Source of the DNA: Clostridia bacterium
GTDB taxonomy: Bacteria; Bacillota; Clostridia; Oscillospirales; CAG-272
DNA: 44,378 nt
Direction of reading: 5' to 3'
NCBI GenBank assembly: GCA_017501245.1
Contig: JAFVXI010000001.1
Span: forward strand, 1-44,378
The notes under the pieces are model-generated. The model did not search any database. It was not told the origin of the DNA and saw only the letters and a program-made list of their open reading frames with translations. Within the stretch, counting starts at the first letter, position 1; each line of letters starts with the position of its first letter. Position numbers and translations under genes: made by a program. Below, piece by piece: positions 1 to 8,400 of this stretch.

Positions 1-58
1 ATCGAACCGCTGTTACAGCCGTGAAAGGGCCGTGTCTTAACCGCTTGACCAACGAGCC
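1..58 (-). tRNA. tRNA-Glu (TTC), 3' end outside the window
   Basis: Read on the minus strand the gene starts GGCTCGTTGGTCAAGCGG, a typical tRNA-Glu 5' half. The anticodon loop CTTTCAC carries TTC, and the T-arm GGTTCGAT runs off the window edge, so the acceptor 3' strand cannot be checked. It lies 5 bp downstream of the tRNA-Met gene and is probably co-transcribed with it. Confidence 0.9.
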
Positions 59-63
59 GCGAG

Positions 64-140
64 TGGTAGCGGATGTCGGATTTGAACCAACGACCTGCCG
101 GGTATGAACCGGACGCTCTAGCCAACTGAGCTAATCCGCC
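64..140 (-). tRNA. tRNA-Met (CAT), CCA encoded
   Basis: The minus strand gives a complete cloverleaf: acceptor GGCGGAT/ATCCGCT, D-arm GCTC...GAGC, anticodon loop TTCATAC (CAT) and T-arm GTTGG TTCAAAT CCGAC. The discriminator A is followed by an encoded CCA (64-66). The first acceptor pair is G-U and the outermost anticodon-stem pair is a T-C mismatch. The fully pairable acceptor end argues against an initiator tRNA, so this is elongator Met or lysidine-modified Ile2; sequence alone does not separate these with certainty. Confidence 0.92.
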
Positions 141-170
141 AAATAGGGTCTCACGAAATCTCGCTAGAGT

Positions 171-199
171 ATTATAGCATAATAAAATATGATTGTCAA
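171..199 (-). promoter_or_regulatory. Consensus sigma-A promoter of the tRNA genes
   Basis: On the minus strand TTGACA (194-199) and TATAAT (171-176) are separated by exactly 17 bp. Transcription would start near 164, about 25 bp before tRNA-Met. Both boxes match the consensus perfectly, as expected for a stable-RNA operon. Confidence 0.9.
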
Positions 200-249
200 G
201 AGGAAAGATGAAAAAAGTTTATCTGTAAGATGCTCGGGCGTGGGGACGC

Positions 250-278
250 TTGACAAAAGGCGCCTCGGGTTGTATAAT
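250..278 (+). promoter_or_regulatory. Consensus promoter of the DUF1461/Lit-family gene
   Basis: TTGACA (250-255), a 17-bp spacer and TATAAT (273-278) lie 35 bp before the ATG at 314. A purine-rich AAGGAAGGG (296-304) follows as ribosome binding site. Confidence 0.85.
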
Positions 279-313
279 GTCCATATATAATAAAAAAGGA
301 AGGGCTGTTCCGA

Positions 314-970
314 ATGAAAAATAAGCTCCTAACCGCACTCCTCGGCGTCGCCGTCGCTGTGCTTATCCTGACCTTTTCGATAGGGCTGCCAATATACGTG
401 CGCCCCTTCTACTATATGCACGTCGATATGCTCGACCTGCCCGGCAGAACCGGCTTTGACCGTGAGGTCATCATCGAGGCGTATGACGAGATGCTCGACT
501 TCTGCACGATCCCCTGGGCGGAGTTTGGCACGGGCGAGCTGAAATACTCCGAGTCGGGAGAGAGCCACTTTGCCGACTGCAAGGGCCTGTTTCTCTTAAA
601 CGGCTTTGCCCTCGTCATCTCCCTCGTCCTGACCGTGGTGCTTCTCGTCTTACGGAAGAAGGGAGTATTCGAGCTTGTGCGTCCCTTCGGCTTTGACGTC
701 AGCTTTTTCTCTGCCGTGGGACTAAACACGGTGTTTATCCTCATAGCCGCACTCGCTTCGATAGACTTCGACAAGGCTTTTACCATCTTCCACACCATCT
801 TCTTCCCCGGGAAGGATAACTGGCTATTCAATCCCTACACCGACCAGATCATCCTCGTCCTGCCGCAGAACTTCTTTATGGACTGCGCAATTCTCATCGC
901 ATCGTCTATTATAATCATTTCTCTCGTTCTTATTATCACGGGCATAGTAAGGCGCAAAAAGAGAGCGTAA
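314..970 (+). CDS. DUF1461 (TIGR01906/Lit-like) integral membrane protein
   Basis: A 218-residue protein with four predicted membrane spans (about residues 7-27, 94-113, 131-150 and 189-211) and a basic C-terminal tail. The family signature is clear: YYMHVDMLDLPG followed by an acidic AYDEMLDF segment, H85 in ESHFADCK, and FHTIFFPG...NWLF (H160) before the last span. DUF1461 includes Lit, the Gram-positive lipoprotein intramolecular transacylase that makes lyso-form lipoproteins. Two conserved histidines are central in Lit, and H85 and H160 are the natural counterparts here. Family membership is secure; Lit activity is inference, since the family has unstudied branches. The gene is monocistronic, with a consensus promoter before it and an intrinsic terminator after it. 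A lipoprotein substrate candidate lies at 18297-23312. Confidence 0.8.
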   Translation: MKNKLLTALLGVAVAVLILTFSIGLPIYVRPFYYMHVDMLDLPGRTGFDREVIIEAYDEMLDFCTIPWAEFGTGELKYSESGESHFADCKGLFLLNGFALVISLVLTVVLLVLRKKGVFELVRPFGFDVSFFSAVGLNTVFILIAALASIDFDKAFTIFHTIFFPGKDNWLFNPYTDQIILVLPQNFFMDCAILIASSIIIISLVLIITGIVRRKKRA

Positions 971-984
971 ATGTAAATAATTGT

Positions 985-1013
985 GGGCATAATCGCTGGA
1001 TTATGCCCTTTTT
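985..1013 (+). terminator. Rho-independent terminator
   Basis: A perfect 10-bp stem GGGCATAATC/GATTATGCCC with a GCTG loop is followed by TTTTT, 15 bp after the stop codon of the DUF1461 gene. From here to 1195 no gene or clear signal was seen. Confidence 0.93.
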
Positions 1014-1195
1014 CTTTGCCGTTTTTGCTGATGGGGAATAGGTTTTGATTTCCACGGATCGCATCTGCCTGCGGTGTTACGCCGTGAGGTGCGCATACCT
1101 TTTGGCGGTGTGGAAGATGCCGAATGCCCCCAGTAATCAGAAGAGGTTGGATGCCTCGGTCATCGGAAGAGACCGAACGCCCCCGGTTATCGGCA

Positions 1196-1840
1196 CTATC
1201 TTTTAATGAAGTTGGTGTAGATCTTTGGCTCGAGCTCGGGCAGGCCGAGCTTCTCCTTTCCGAGCCTTATCGACTTTATAAGAAAAGCCATGTTTTTGCC
1301 GAGGGTGCGCATGGTGTGCAAGCCCTCGAGGTCTCCCTCCGCATCCTCTGCCGAGGAGCCGTGGATCTGATTCCAGTAGCTCGACGATGCTATCGGCATA
1401 CCGCTGATGGTGAAATACTTATTAAGTGCGTCAAAGGACGCCGTGCAGCCGCCGCGCCGTGCAGCAACCACCGACGCGCCGACCATCATATGCTTCATCT
1501 TGCGTGAGGAGCTGTAAAAGAGCCTGTCGAGCAGGGCAAGAAAGTCGCCGTTCGGCGAGGCGTAATATACGGGCGAGGCGAGCACAAGACCGTCAGCATC
1601 CGCAAGAGCCTCGGCTATCTCGTTTACCCCGTCGTCAAAGACGCATCCGCCGCCACCCTTGCAAAAGCCGCAAGCCGTGCAGCCTCTGTGACCCGTGGCG
1701 CAGGCGTGGATCACGACCGCCTCGAGCCCCTGTGCCTCGAGAGTGCTTGCAATCTCCTTCAGCGCTCTTGCCGTCGTTCCGTTTTTGTGCGGGCTGCCGT
1801 TAAGAAGTATGACCTTGCCCTCCGTTTCGTTGCTTTTCAC
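1196..1840 (-). CDS. Flavodoxin-fold NAD(P)H-dependent FMN oxidoreductase family protein
   Basis: The 214-residue protein opens with the flavin-phosphate loop LLNGSPHKNGTT. It then carries a CTACGFCKGGGGC cysteine cluster, and ASPVYYASP, typical of the NADPH-dependent FMN reductase / iron-sulfur flavoprotein superfamily. The cysteines could bind a metal or Fe-S cluster or simply be family decoration. The substrate cannot be inferred. The GTG start at 1840 is chosen because AAAAGGAGG (1850-1858) lies 9 nt upstream. The alternative ATG at 1873 falls inside the -10 box of the promoter, so it would not be transcribed. The gene stands alone and diverges from the MutS-like operon. Confidence 0.85.
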   Translation of the reverse strand: MKSNETEGKVILLNGSPHKNGTTARALKEIASTLEAQGLEAVVIHACATGHRGCTACGFCKGGGGCVFDDGVNEIAEALADADGLVLASPVYYASPNGDFLALLDRLFYSSSRKMKHMMVGASVVAARRGGCTASFDALNKYFTISGMPIASSSYWNQIHGSSAEDAEGDLEGLHTMRTLGKNMAFLIKSIRLGKEKLGLPELEPKIYTNFIKR

Positions 1841-1871
1841 CTTCGTTATCCTCCTTTTAGCCGTTTTTTTC

Positions 1872-1900
1872 ATTATATACCCATATGGTAAAAAATGCAA
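1872..1900 (-). promoter_or_regulatory. Promoter of the flavoprotein gene
   Basis: On the minus strand TTGCAT (1895-1900), 17 bp and TATAAT (1872-1877). The predicted start near 1865 leaves a short leader holding the AAAAGGAGG ribosome binding site, which settles the GTG start. Confidence 0.75.
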
Positions 1901-2081
1901 GCGTCGGTATGATCTGCCGGAGGATTTTTATGCGGTTTTTCATGGAAGGGTGGCACCCGTGTCGTGTTTTCGCCACTTTTCGGGCACATTTTCGGTCGGA
2001 TCTCACCGCATGACCCTGCCTGCCCTTGCCCTGCCCGATCGCTCCTGTAAAGAACTTTTGTCATAAAATGTAATTTACCAC

Positions 2082-2110
2082 TTGATATTATAATTCGGGT
2101 GTGCTATAAT
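2082..2110 (+). promoter_or_regulatory. Promoter of the mutS-like/coaW/CBS operon
   Basis: TTGATA (2082-2087), 17 bp and TATAAT (2105-2110), 42 bp ahead of the ATG at 2153. It excludes the in-frame GTG at 2099 as a start codon, because that lies upstream of the transcript. Confidence 0.82.
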
Positions 2111-2152
2111 ATTAATAAATATTTATTACTTAATGCGAAAGGAGGCGCCGCC

Positions 2153-3757
2153 ATGTCGGAGAAATTCATCAGTCTGCTCTATCCCACGGTAGAGTCGCAG
2201 TCGTATCACGAGCTTCGTGCAAACCTTCCCGAGATCTCCGACGAGGTCTGTGAGGAGCTGGGCCTTAACGAGATATTCGGTCTGAGAGCATCGAGCCTCT
2301 CGGATTTCTTCACCGAGGATATAGAGGTCATAAGGTACAGACAGTCCACCCTCCGCGATCTGTGCGCCATCCCCGAGCTGCTTGAGACGCTTTCGGGCAT
2401 TCATCCCATCCTTGCCGACATCAGGGAGCTGCGCAGGCTCGACGACAGCAAGATCTCGGCTGCCGAGTCCTACCTCTATTCGATCACCGAGATCGAGCTT
2501 TACGTCTCTGCGATAGAGGCGCTGAGGAGCGGCTTTTCGGGTGTTAAGGACCGTGTCAAGGGTACGGCGTTTACCTCGCTTATGGACTTCGTCACCGAGC
2601 TCTCGGAGTCGGAGTATTACATAGACTTAAACAAAAAGCTCAAGGCTCTCGCCGAGAGGGTCAACGAGGTCAAGAGCATCACGATAGGCGTAAACCTCGA
2701 TGCGCAGATGCGCCCCGAATACGCCGGCGTCATCTCGGTAAACTCCGAGCGCTTCAAGTCGGGCAAGCTGCTTGACAAGATCCTCAGGATGTCCTTTAAA
2801 AACGACGCCTACACCTGCATCGCACCACTCTCTCCCGTTGCTAAGGGGCAGAGCGAAAACAAGCAGGAGGCTCTCGTCGGAGCATTCTCCACGGCGATCG
2901 AGGAGGTCTTCCGCTCGTCGGTAAAGGGCTGGCGCTCTATCGTCGCCGACTACGTTATAGAAAACACAGATTTCCTTCTCCGTCTTTTACCCGAGATAGA
3001 GTTTGTCTCGAGGGCGGCGGAGCTGATAGGCAGGCTTGAAGCACGCACGGGCTGCTCGGTGGTTTACCCCGAGCTTAAGCCGAAGGAGGCTAAGGCCTTT
3101 GCCGCCCACGGACTGTATAACCCGAGGGTCGCCCTTGCGGTTGAGGACGATATGGTGCTTAACGATCTCGTCTTTGATGAGGATGCGGGGCTGTACGTTT
3201 TAAGCGGACCGAACAGAGGCGGTAAGTCGGTCATCACGGTGGCGCTCGGCGCAGCGCAGGCTATGTGTCAGCTCGGTCTGCCCGTGCCTGCCTCGGATGC
3301 GGTCATCTCTCCCGCCTCGGGCATCTTCACTCATTTCCCCGAGGGTGCTGACGACACGATAGATAAGGGTAGGCTCGGCGAGGAGTGCTCGAGACTCCGT
3401 GAGATCTTCGACTCGGTCGACGAGTATAGCCTGATCCTGCTTGACGAGTCGTTGTCCTCGACGGGTGCTTACGAGGCGTCGTATATAGCCTCCGAGATCC
3501 TTACGGCGTTTGCAGTGCTTGGCACGAGGGGTATATTCTCAACTCACTTACACGAGCTTGCGGCGGCTATCCCCGAGATCAACAGGCGCTCTCATGAGTC
3601 GGGCGGAATTAAGATCGACACGCTCGTTGCGGGCATTGAGGAGGGGCAGCGCTCCTTCAAGATACATAGGATGAAGCCCGATGGAAAGTCCTACGCCAAG
3701 GATATTGCGGATAAATACGGTCTTTCGTTTGAGAGCCTGGTAGGAGGTAGGAGCTGA
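2153..3757 (+). CDS. MutS-family ATPase without the mismatch-recognition domain
   Basis: The 534-residue protein ends in a MutS domain V ATPase: Walker A GPNRGGKS (352-359), Walker B LILLDES (427-433) and the switch STHLHEL (463-469). The first 330 residues look like the helical core/lever domains; no N-terminal mismatch-binding domain (Phe-X-Glu) and no C-terminal Smr nuclease domain are present. It therefore belongs with MutS-related proteins rather than MutS1 or MutS2/RqcU. A DNA or ribosome substrate is possible; the function is unknown. AAAGGAGG (2138-2145) sits 7 nt before the ATG. Its TGA overlaps the ATG of the pantothenate kinase by one base, so the two are translationally coupled. 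Confidence 0.85.
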   Translation: MSEKFISLLYPTVESQSYHELRANLPEISDEVCEELGLNEIFGLRASSLSDFFTEDIEVIRYRQSTLRDLCAIPELLETLSGIHPILADIRELRRLDDSKISAAESYLYSITEIELYVSAIEALRSGFSGVKDRVKGTAFTSLMDFVTELSESEYYIDLNKKLKALAERVNEVKSITIGVNLDAQMRPEYAGVISVNSERFKSGKLLDKILRMSFKNDAYTCIAPLSPVAKGQSENKQEALVGAFSTAIEEVFRSSVKGWRSIVADYVIENTDFLLRLLPEIEFVSRAAELIGRLEARTGCSVVYPELKPKEAKAFAAHGLYNPRVALAVEDDMVLNDLVFDEDAGLYVLSGPNRGGKSVITVALGAAQAMCQLGLPVPASDAVISPASGIFTHFPEGADDTIDKGRLGEECSRLREIFDSVDEYSLILLDESLSSTGAYEASYIASEILTAFAVLGTRGIFSTHLHELAAAIPEINRRSHESGGIKIDTLVAGIEEGQRSFKIHRMKPDGKSYAKDIADKYGLSFESLVGGRS

Positions 3758-4596
3758 TGGGCATCGTTATCGGCATTGACGTCGGCGGAAGCACGACGAA
3801 GATCGTCGGCTTTAAGAAGTGCGGCGAGGGCTACGAGCGCATCGAGCCCCAGTTCGTCAGGGCGAACGACCCTGTCACGGCGACCTACGGAGCCTTCGGA
3901 AAGTTTACCGACGAAAACGGGATTGCCATCCCGGATATCGAGAGGGTCATGATGACGGGTGTCGGCTCCTCTCACGTAAAGCATAATTTATACGGCATAG
4001 ACTGCATCAGAGTCCCCGAGTTTGACTGCATCGGCAGGGGAGGCCTCTTCCTCTCCGGGCTTGACCGAGCCCTCGTCGTCAGTATGGGAACGGGAACGGC
4101 AGTCGTCCACGCAAGGCTCGGCCACGAGACAGAATATCTCGGCGGAACGGGCGTCGGAGGCGGAACGCTCATCGGCCTCTCCAAGCTTCTTGTAGGTGCG
4201 GAGGGTATAGAGCATATAACCGAGTTTGGCTCGGAGGGCAGCCTCGCAAACATCGACTTAAGGATAAAGGATATCTCATCCCCGGACTCAGCACCGCTTA
4301 ACCCGGAAATGACCGCCGCAAACTTCGGAAACGTCTCTGACGTAGCCTCGAAGGGCGACGTCGCTCTCGGCATCATGAATATGGTGTTTGAGACGATAGG
4401 CATGGTCTCGGTCTTTGCGGCCAGGCATGCGGGAGTTAAGGATATCGTCCTTACGGGAAATCTCACCAGGCTTGGCTTCTGCCACGAGAAGTTTGATGAG
4501 TTTAATCATATGGGCTACGGCGTTCGCTTTGCGATCCCCGGGCAGGCGCAGTTCTCGACGGTCATCGGTGCGGCGCTCCTCGGGCTTGACAGATAG
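3757..4596 (+). CDS. coaW: Type II pantothenate kinase
   Basis: Catalyses ATP-dependent phosphorylation of pantothenate, the first step of coenzyme A synthesis, in the cytosol. The 279 residues show the actin-like ATPase (Fumble/PF03630) pattern: phosphate-1 loop GIDVGGSTTK (6-15), VPEFD (86-90) around the likely catalytic Glu88, SMGTGTAV (109-116), GGTGVGGGTLIGLSK (129-143) and LTGNLTRLG (232-240). The length fits bacterial CoaW. GGAGG (3743-3747) precedes the ATG by 9 nt, and the start overlaps the stop of the MutS-like gene. This partnership of CoA synthesis with a MutS-like ATPase has no obvious pathway logic and may only be an operon of convenience. Confidence 0.88.
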   Translation: MGIVIGIDVGGSTTKIVGFKKCGEGYERIEPQFVRANDPVTATYGAFGKFTDENGIAIPDIERVMMTGVGSSHVKHNLYGIDCIRVPEFDCIGRGGLFLSGLDRALVVSMGTGTAVVHARLGHETEYLGGTGVGGGTLIGLSKLLVGAEGIEHITEFGSEGSLANIDLRIKDISSPDSAPLNPEMTAANFGNVSDVASKGDVALGIMNMVFETIGMVSVFAARHAGVKDIVLTGNLTRLGFCHEKFDEFNHMGYGVRFAIPGQAQFSTVIGAALLGLDR

Positions 4597-4625
4597 CCCG
4601 ACAAAATAAATACCGAGAGGTAAAA

Positions 4626-5045
4626 ATGAATATTCTGAGGTTTATTATACCGAAGAGCCTGGTCGAGCATATCAGCGAGACCAGCACGGTCAGGCAGGCG
4701 CTCGAGAAGATGCGCTTCCACCGCTACGTCGCTATCCCCGTTATTGACGATGAGGGCAGATACGTCGGTACGCTCAGAAACGACGATATCTTCAGGTATT
4801 TCCTCGACGGAGGCAGCTTTGACACGAGGTCTGCCGAGAGGGATACCGTCCGAGAGATACTCGACCCCTCGTACTCACGCCCCCTGCTTCACAGCGAGAG
4901 CGTTGAGGAGCTCTTTGAGCGTGTAAAGGAGCATAACTTCGTGCCCGTGGTCGACGACCGTGGGTGCTTCATTGGAATAATATTGAGAAGAGACGTGATG
5001 AACTATCTTCTGAAGTTTTATAGAAAAGAGGGCGACGAGGCTTGA
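4626..5045 (+). CDS. CBS-domain pair protein
   Basis: A 139-residue stand-alone Bateman module. The first CBS motif spans about residues 8-60 (HRYVAIPVIDDEGRYVGTL), the second about 72-132 (HNFVPVVDDRGCFIGIILRRD). CBS pairs bind adenine nucleotides such as AMP, ATP or S-adenosylmethionine and usually regulate a partner protein. No partner domain is fused here. GAGAGG (4614-4619) lies 6 nt before the ATG, and the gene follows coaW by 29 bp in the same orientation. The target is unknown; the neighbouring kinase or the giant repeat protein downstream are only positional suggestions. Confidence 0.82.
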   Translation: MNILRFIIPKSLVEHISETSTVRQALEKMRFHRYVAIPVIDDEGRYVGTLRNDDIFRYFLDGGSFDTRSAERDTVREILDPSYSRPLLHSESVEELFERVKEHNFVPVVDDRGCFIGIILRRDVMNYLLKFYRKEGDEA

Positions 5046-5124
5046 GCCGACTTGCCGACTTGACAAAATCTTAATTACATTACAGGCAATCCCGCCCCGA
5101 GGGTGAGATTGGAAAGGAGGAACC

Positions 5125-5448
5125 TTGGCAGACCAGAGATCCTATGAGGAGCAGCACATGGCAGAGCTCAACAGTGCCGAGGATATCGCAAGGGAGGCTG
5201 ACTCCCCGAAGAGCAATACACAGCCCGAGGGCGGTGTAGGAGGGGAGAGCACAGGCTCGCCCACTAATAACGAAAAGGCGGCGGAGGCATCACCCCCTGC
5301 CGACACTGAGGCTCGGGGAGGCGAAAATGCACCCGGGTCGGCTGCGGCACGCCCCGCGGCACCGTCGAAGGGCGGATTCAGGATCAAGCTTGAGGGCATG
5401 ACCATAGATCCGACTCCCCCAAAGAAGGAAAACAAACCTAAGGATTAA
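5125..5448 (+). CDS. N-terminal segment of the giant repeat protein, ended by an in-frame TAA
   Basis: A 107-residue hydrophilic, Pro/Ala/Glu-rich polypeptide starting at TTG behind a strong AAAGGAGG. No signal peptide or known domain is seen; it ends ...KKENKPKD. The TAA at 5446-5448 is the only break in a frame that continues 14 more sense codons (GAEKPAQAKASAAP) into the ATG at 5491 and on to 12138. Composition on both sides of the stop is the same Lys/Pro/Ala-rich linker. The likely explanations are a nonsense mutation in a 2,337-codon gene, a base-call error, or stop readthrough. A separate small gene is possible but less attractive, because the downstream part has no good ribosome binding site. 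Confidence 0.65.
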   Translation: MADQRSYEEQHMAELNSAEDIAREADSPKSNTQPEGGVGGESTGSPTNNEKAAEASPPADTEARGGENAPGSAAARPAAPSKGGFRIKLEGMTIDPTPPKKENKPKD

Positions 5449-5490
5449 GGAGCAGAAAAGCCCGCTCAGGCTAAGGCAAGCGCCGCGCCT

Positions 5491-8400
5491 ATGCCCGCAT
5501 CCGCTCCTGCCTCACCTGCGCCCGTGGCTCCTCCTGCCACACCTATGGCACCCGCTCGCCCCACATCGGGCAGGCAGGCGCCCGCCCCCAAGCAGGGAGG
5601 CGACGACAGTGAGCATAGAAGAAACGTCACGGATAAGGACGCTCCCTTGACCAGGAGCTATCCCGTCGACAGTATTGCCTCCGTTCCGGTTGACAGCGGA
5701 GCTATACTCCACGATGGAGAGGCGTCCTTCCCCGCAAGGCCTGCACCCGTTGCGACCACTGCGGCAGGACTTTCCTACGCTCTTGACGCTATGCTCAGTA
5801 AGATGCGTTCCTCTGCCGGCGCAGGAACCGTTGCCACCACCGGCGTTTCGGGCTCTGTGCCCTCATTCGTTTCTACCGCAGCTGCTGCTACTGCGGGTGA
5901 TGCAAGAGGTGAGACCGAGAGAGAGCGTGCGCTCCTATTCAAGGAATACTACGACGAGCGTGACAGAGAGGTTGCTCTTGAGGAGCAGAAGAGACGTGAC
6001 GAGGTCGAGCGTATGCTCCGTGAGGACGATATGCCCGGCGAGACCCGCGGCGTCGTGCTCGAAGAGGATAAGGAAGAAAATAAGAAGGCTCAGGGCGCCG
6101 ACGACGAGCGCATCAAGGAGTACGAGAAGAGAATTTCCGAGCTTGAGCGCCGCATAGATGAGGTCTCGGAAAAGGAAGAGACCCGTGAGGACGACGCTGA
6201 GAGAAGAGCCGAGAAGAGAAGGATCGCCGAGCTTGAGAGAAGAGTCGACGAGCTTTCCTCCGAGCGTGATGAGCGCGAGGAAAAGGAGCCCGAGGATAAG
6301 AGGGCAAGGAAGGCCGAGAAGGCGGAAAAGACCGTCGAGGAAAAGCCCTCCAAGAAAGAGGAGAAGTCCTCTAAGAAGGAAGAGAAGTCCTCTAAGAAGG
6401 AAGAGAAGTCCTCTAAGAAGGAAGAGGAGCCCACCAAGACGGAGAAGCCCGCTAAGGAGGAGAAGCCCAAGAAGGAAAAGGGCGAAAAGTCCGAGAAGAA
6501 GTATTACGACGACGAAGAGGACGATGCACGTCGCTTCGCAGAATATAGCTCCGAGAGGGACGAGGAGGCTCGCGAGGCATCCAAGTCCGAGAAGAGCTCC
6601 GAGCAGGAGGAGAAGCCCTCCAAGGAGAAGCCCGCAAAGGCTGAAAAGGGCGTAAAGGAAGAGAAGCCTAAGAAGGAAAAGAAGGCTAAGGACGGCAAGG
6701 CCGAGGAGCGTGAGGTCGACGACAGGCTCGATAAGCTCGAGGAGCGCATAGAGTCGCTCGAGGCAGAGGATAGCGAGGACGAGGTCGAGGAGTATCGCCC
6801 CGAGAAGGAAGAAAAGAAGCCCTCTGTGCGCGAGGAGCGCAACGACGCACTCAGATTTGCCGATTATTCCAAGGAGCGTGACGCCGAGATCGCCGAGAGA
6901 CGTGAGGCAGCCGAAGAAAAGGAAGAGCCCACCGTCGAGGAGGAAAGCGTCGCAGAGGCTGAAAAGCCCTCTAAGAAGGAGGAGAAGTCCTCTAAGAAGG
7001 AAGAAAAAACCTCTAAGGAGAAGCCCGCCAAGGAAGAGCCCAAGGAGGAGGCGGCACCCGTCGTTATCGTCAGTGACGCTGAGCCCGAGGACGAGATAGA
7101 GTATAAGGCTGAGGAGGCTAAGCCTGTCAGCCGCCGCGACGAGGTCAAGGACGCTATCGCCTTCAAGGAATATAGCGATGCGCGTGACGCCGTTATCGCA
7201 GAGAGGGTGGCTGAGGCCGAGGCGGCAAGGGTCGTGCCCGGAAAGTCTTACGGCGAGCATAACGTCGACGAGGTCATAGCTCCCATCGTCATCGGCTACG
7301 ATGCCCCCGGCAAGGCGGACGAGGTCAGGGATGCCCTCGCCTTCAAGGAATATAGCGATGCACGTGACGCAGTCCTCGCAGAGAGAGCGGCTGAGGCCGA
7401 GGCGGCAAGAACCGTTCCCGGTCAGTCCTACGATATAGAGGACGAAAAGCCCGGCACAAAGGGCGCAAAGGCGGCAAAGGGCGTTAGCCACGGCGCCGAG
7501 GTCAAGGACGAGAGAGCTTACGCTAAGTACGACAAGGAGCGTGACGCCCTTCTCGCCGAGAGAGCTGCGCAAGAGGCGGCAGGTGCTGCCCCCGATCAGT
7601 ATGCGCCAGACGATGAGGTTAAGCCCGCAGTCAGCGAGGCTAAGCCCGTTTCCAAGTCCGAGCAGATGAGGGACGCAGTTGCGTTCAAGGAATATAGCGA
7701 TGCCCGTGACGCAGTCCTCGCTGAGAGGGCGGCTGAGGCTGAGGCGGCAAGGACAATTCCCGGTCAGTCCTACGACGTAGAGGACGAAAAGCCCGGCACA
7801 AAGGGCGCAAAGGCGGCAAAGGGCGTTAGCCACAGCACCGAGGTCAAGGACGAGAGAGCTTACGCTAAGTACGACAAGGAGCGTGATGCGGTTCTCGCTA
7901 AGAGAATGGATGATGCCGAGGCAGGCGTCGTCGTGCCCGGAAAGAGCTACGGCGAGCATACCGTAGACGAGGTGATTGAGCCTATCGTCATCGATCCCAA
8001 GACCGTCAGCGAGGCAGAGAGGTCGCACGACGCACTCGCATTCGCAAGATATAACGCCGAGCGTGATGCGGTTCTCGCTAAGAGAATGGAGGATGCCGAG
8101 GCAGGCGTCGTCGTGCCCGGCAAGTCCTACGGCGAGCATAGCGTCGACGAGGTGATTGAGCCTATCGTCATCGATCCCAAGACCGTCAGCGAGGCAGAGA
8201 GGTCGCACGACGCACTCGCATTCGCAAGATATAACACCGAGCGTGATGCGGTTCTCGCTAAGAGAGTGGAGGATGCCGAGGCAGGCGTTGTCGTGCCCGG
8301 CAAGTCCTACGGCGAGCATAACGTAGACGAGGTAATTGAGCCCATCGTCATCGATCCCAAGACCGTCAGCGAGGCAGAGAGGTCGCACGACGCACTCGCA

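Noticed and set aside
1930-2013. Short frame of 27 codons with GGAGGA upstream
   Set aside because: No promoter reads into it and no recognisable peptide; likely chance in the divergent intergenic region.
5060-5090. TTGACA ahead of the giant gene as a promoter
   Set aside because: No acceptable -10 box lies 16-18 bp downstream (CAGGCA at the expected place).
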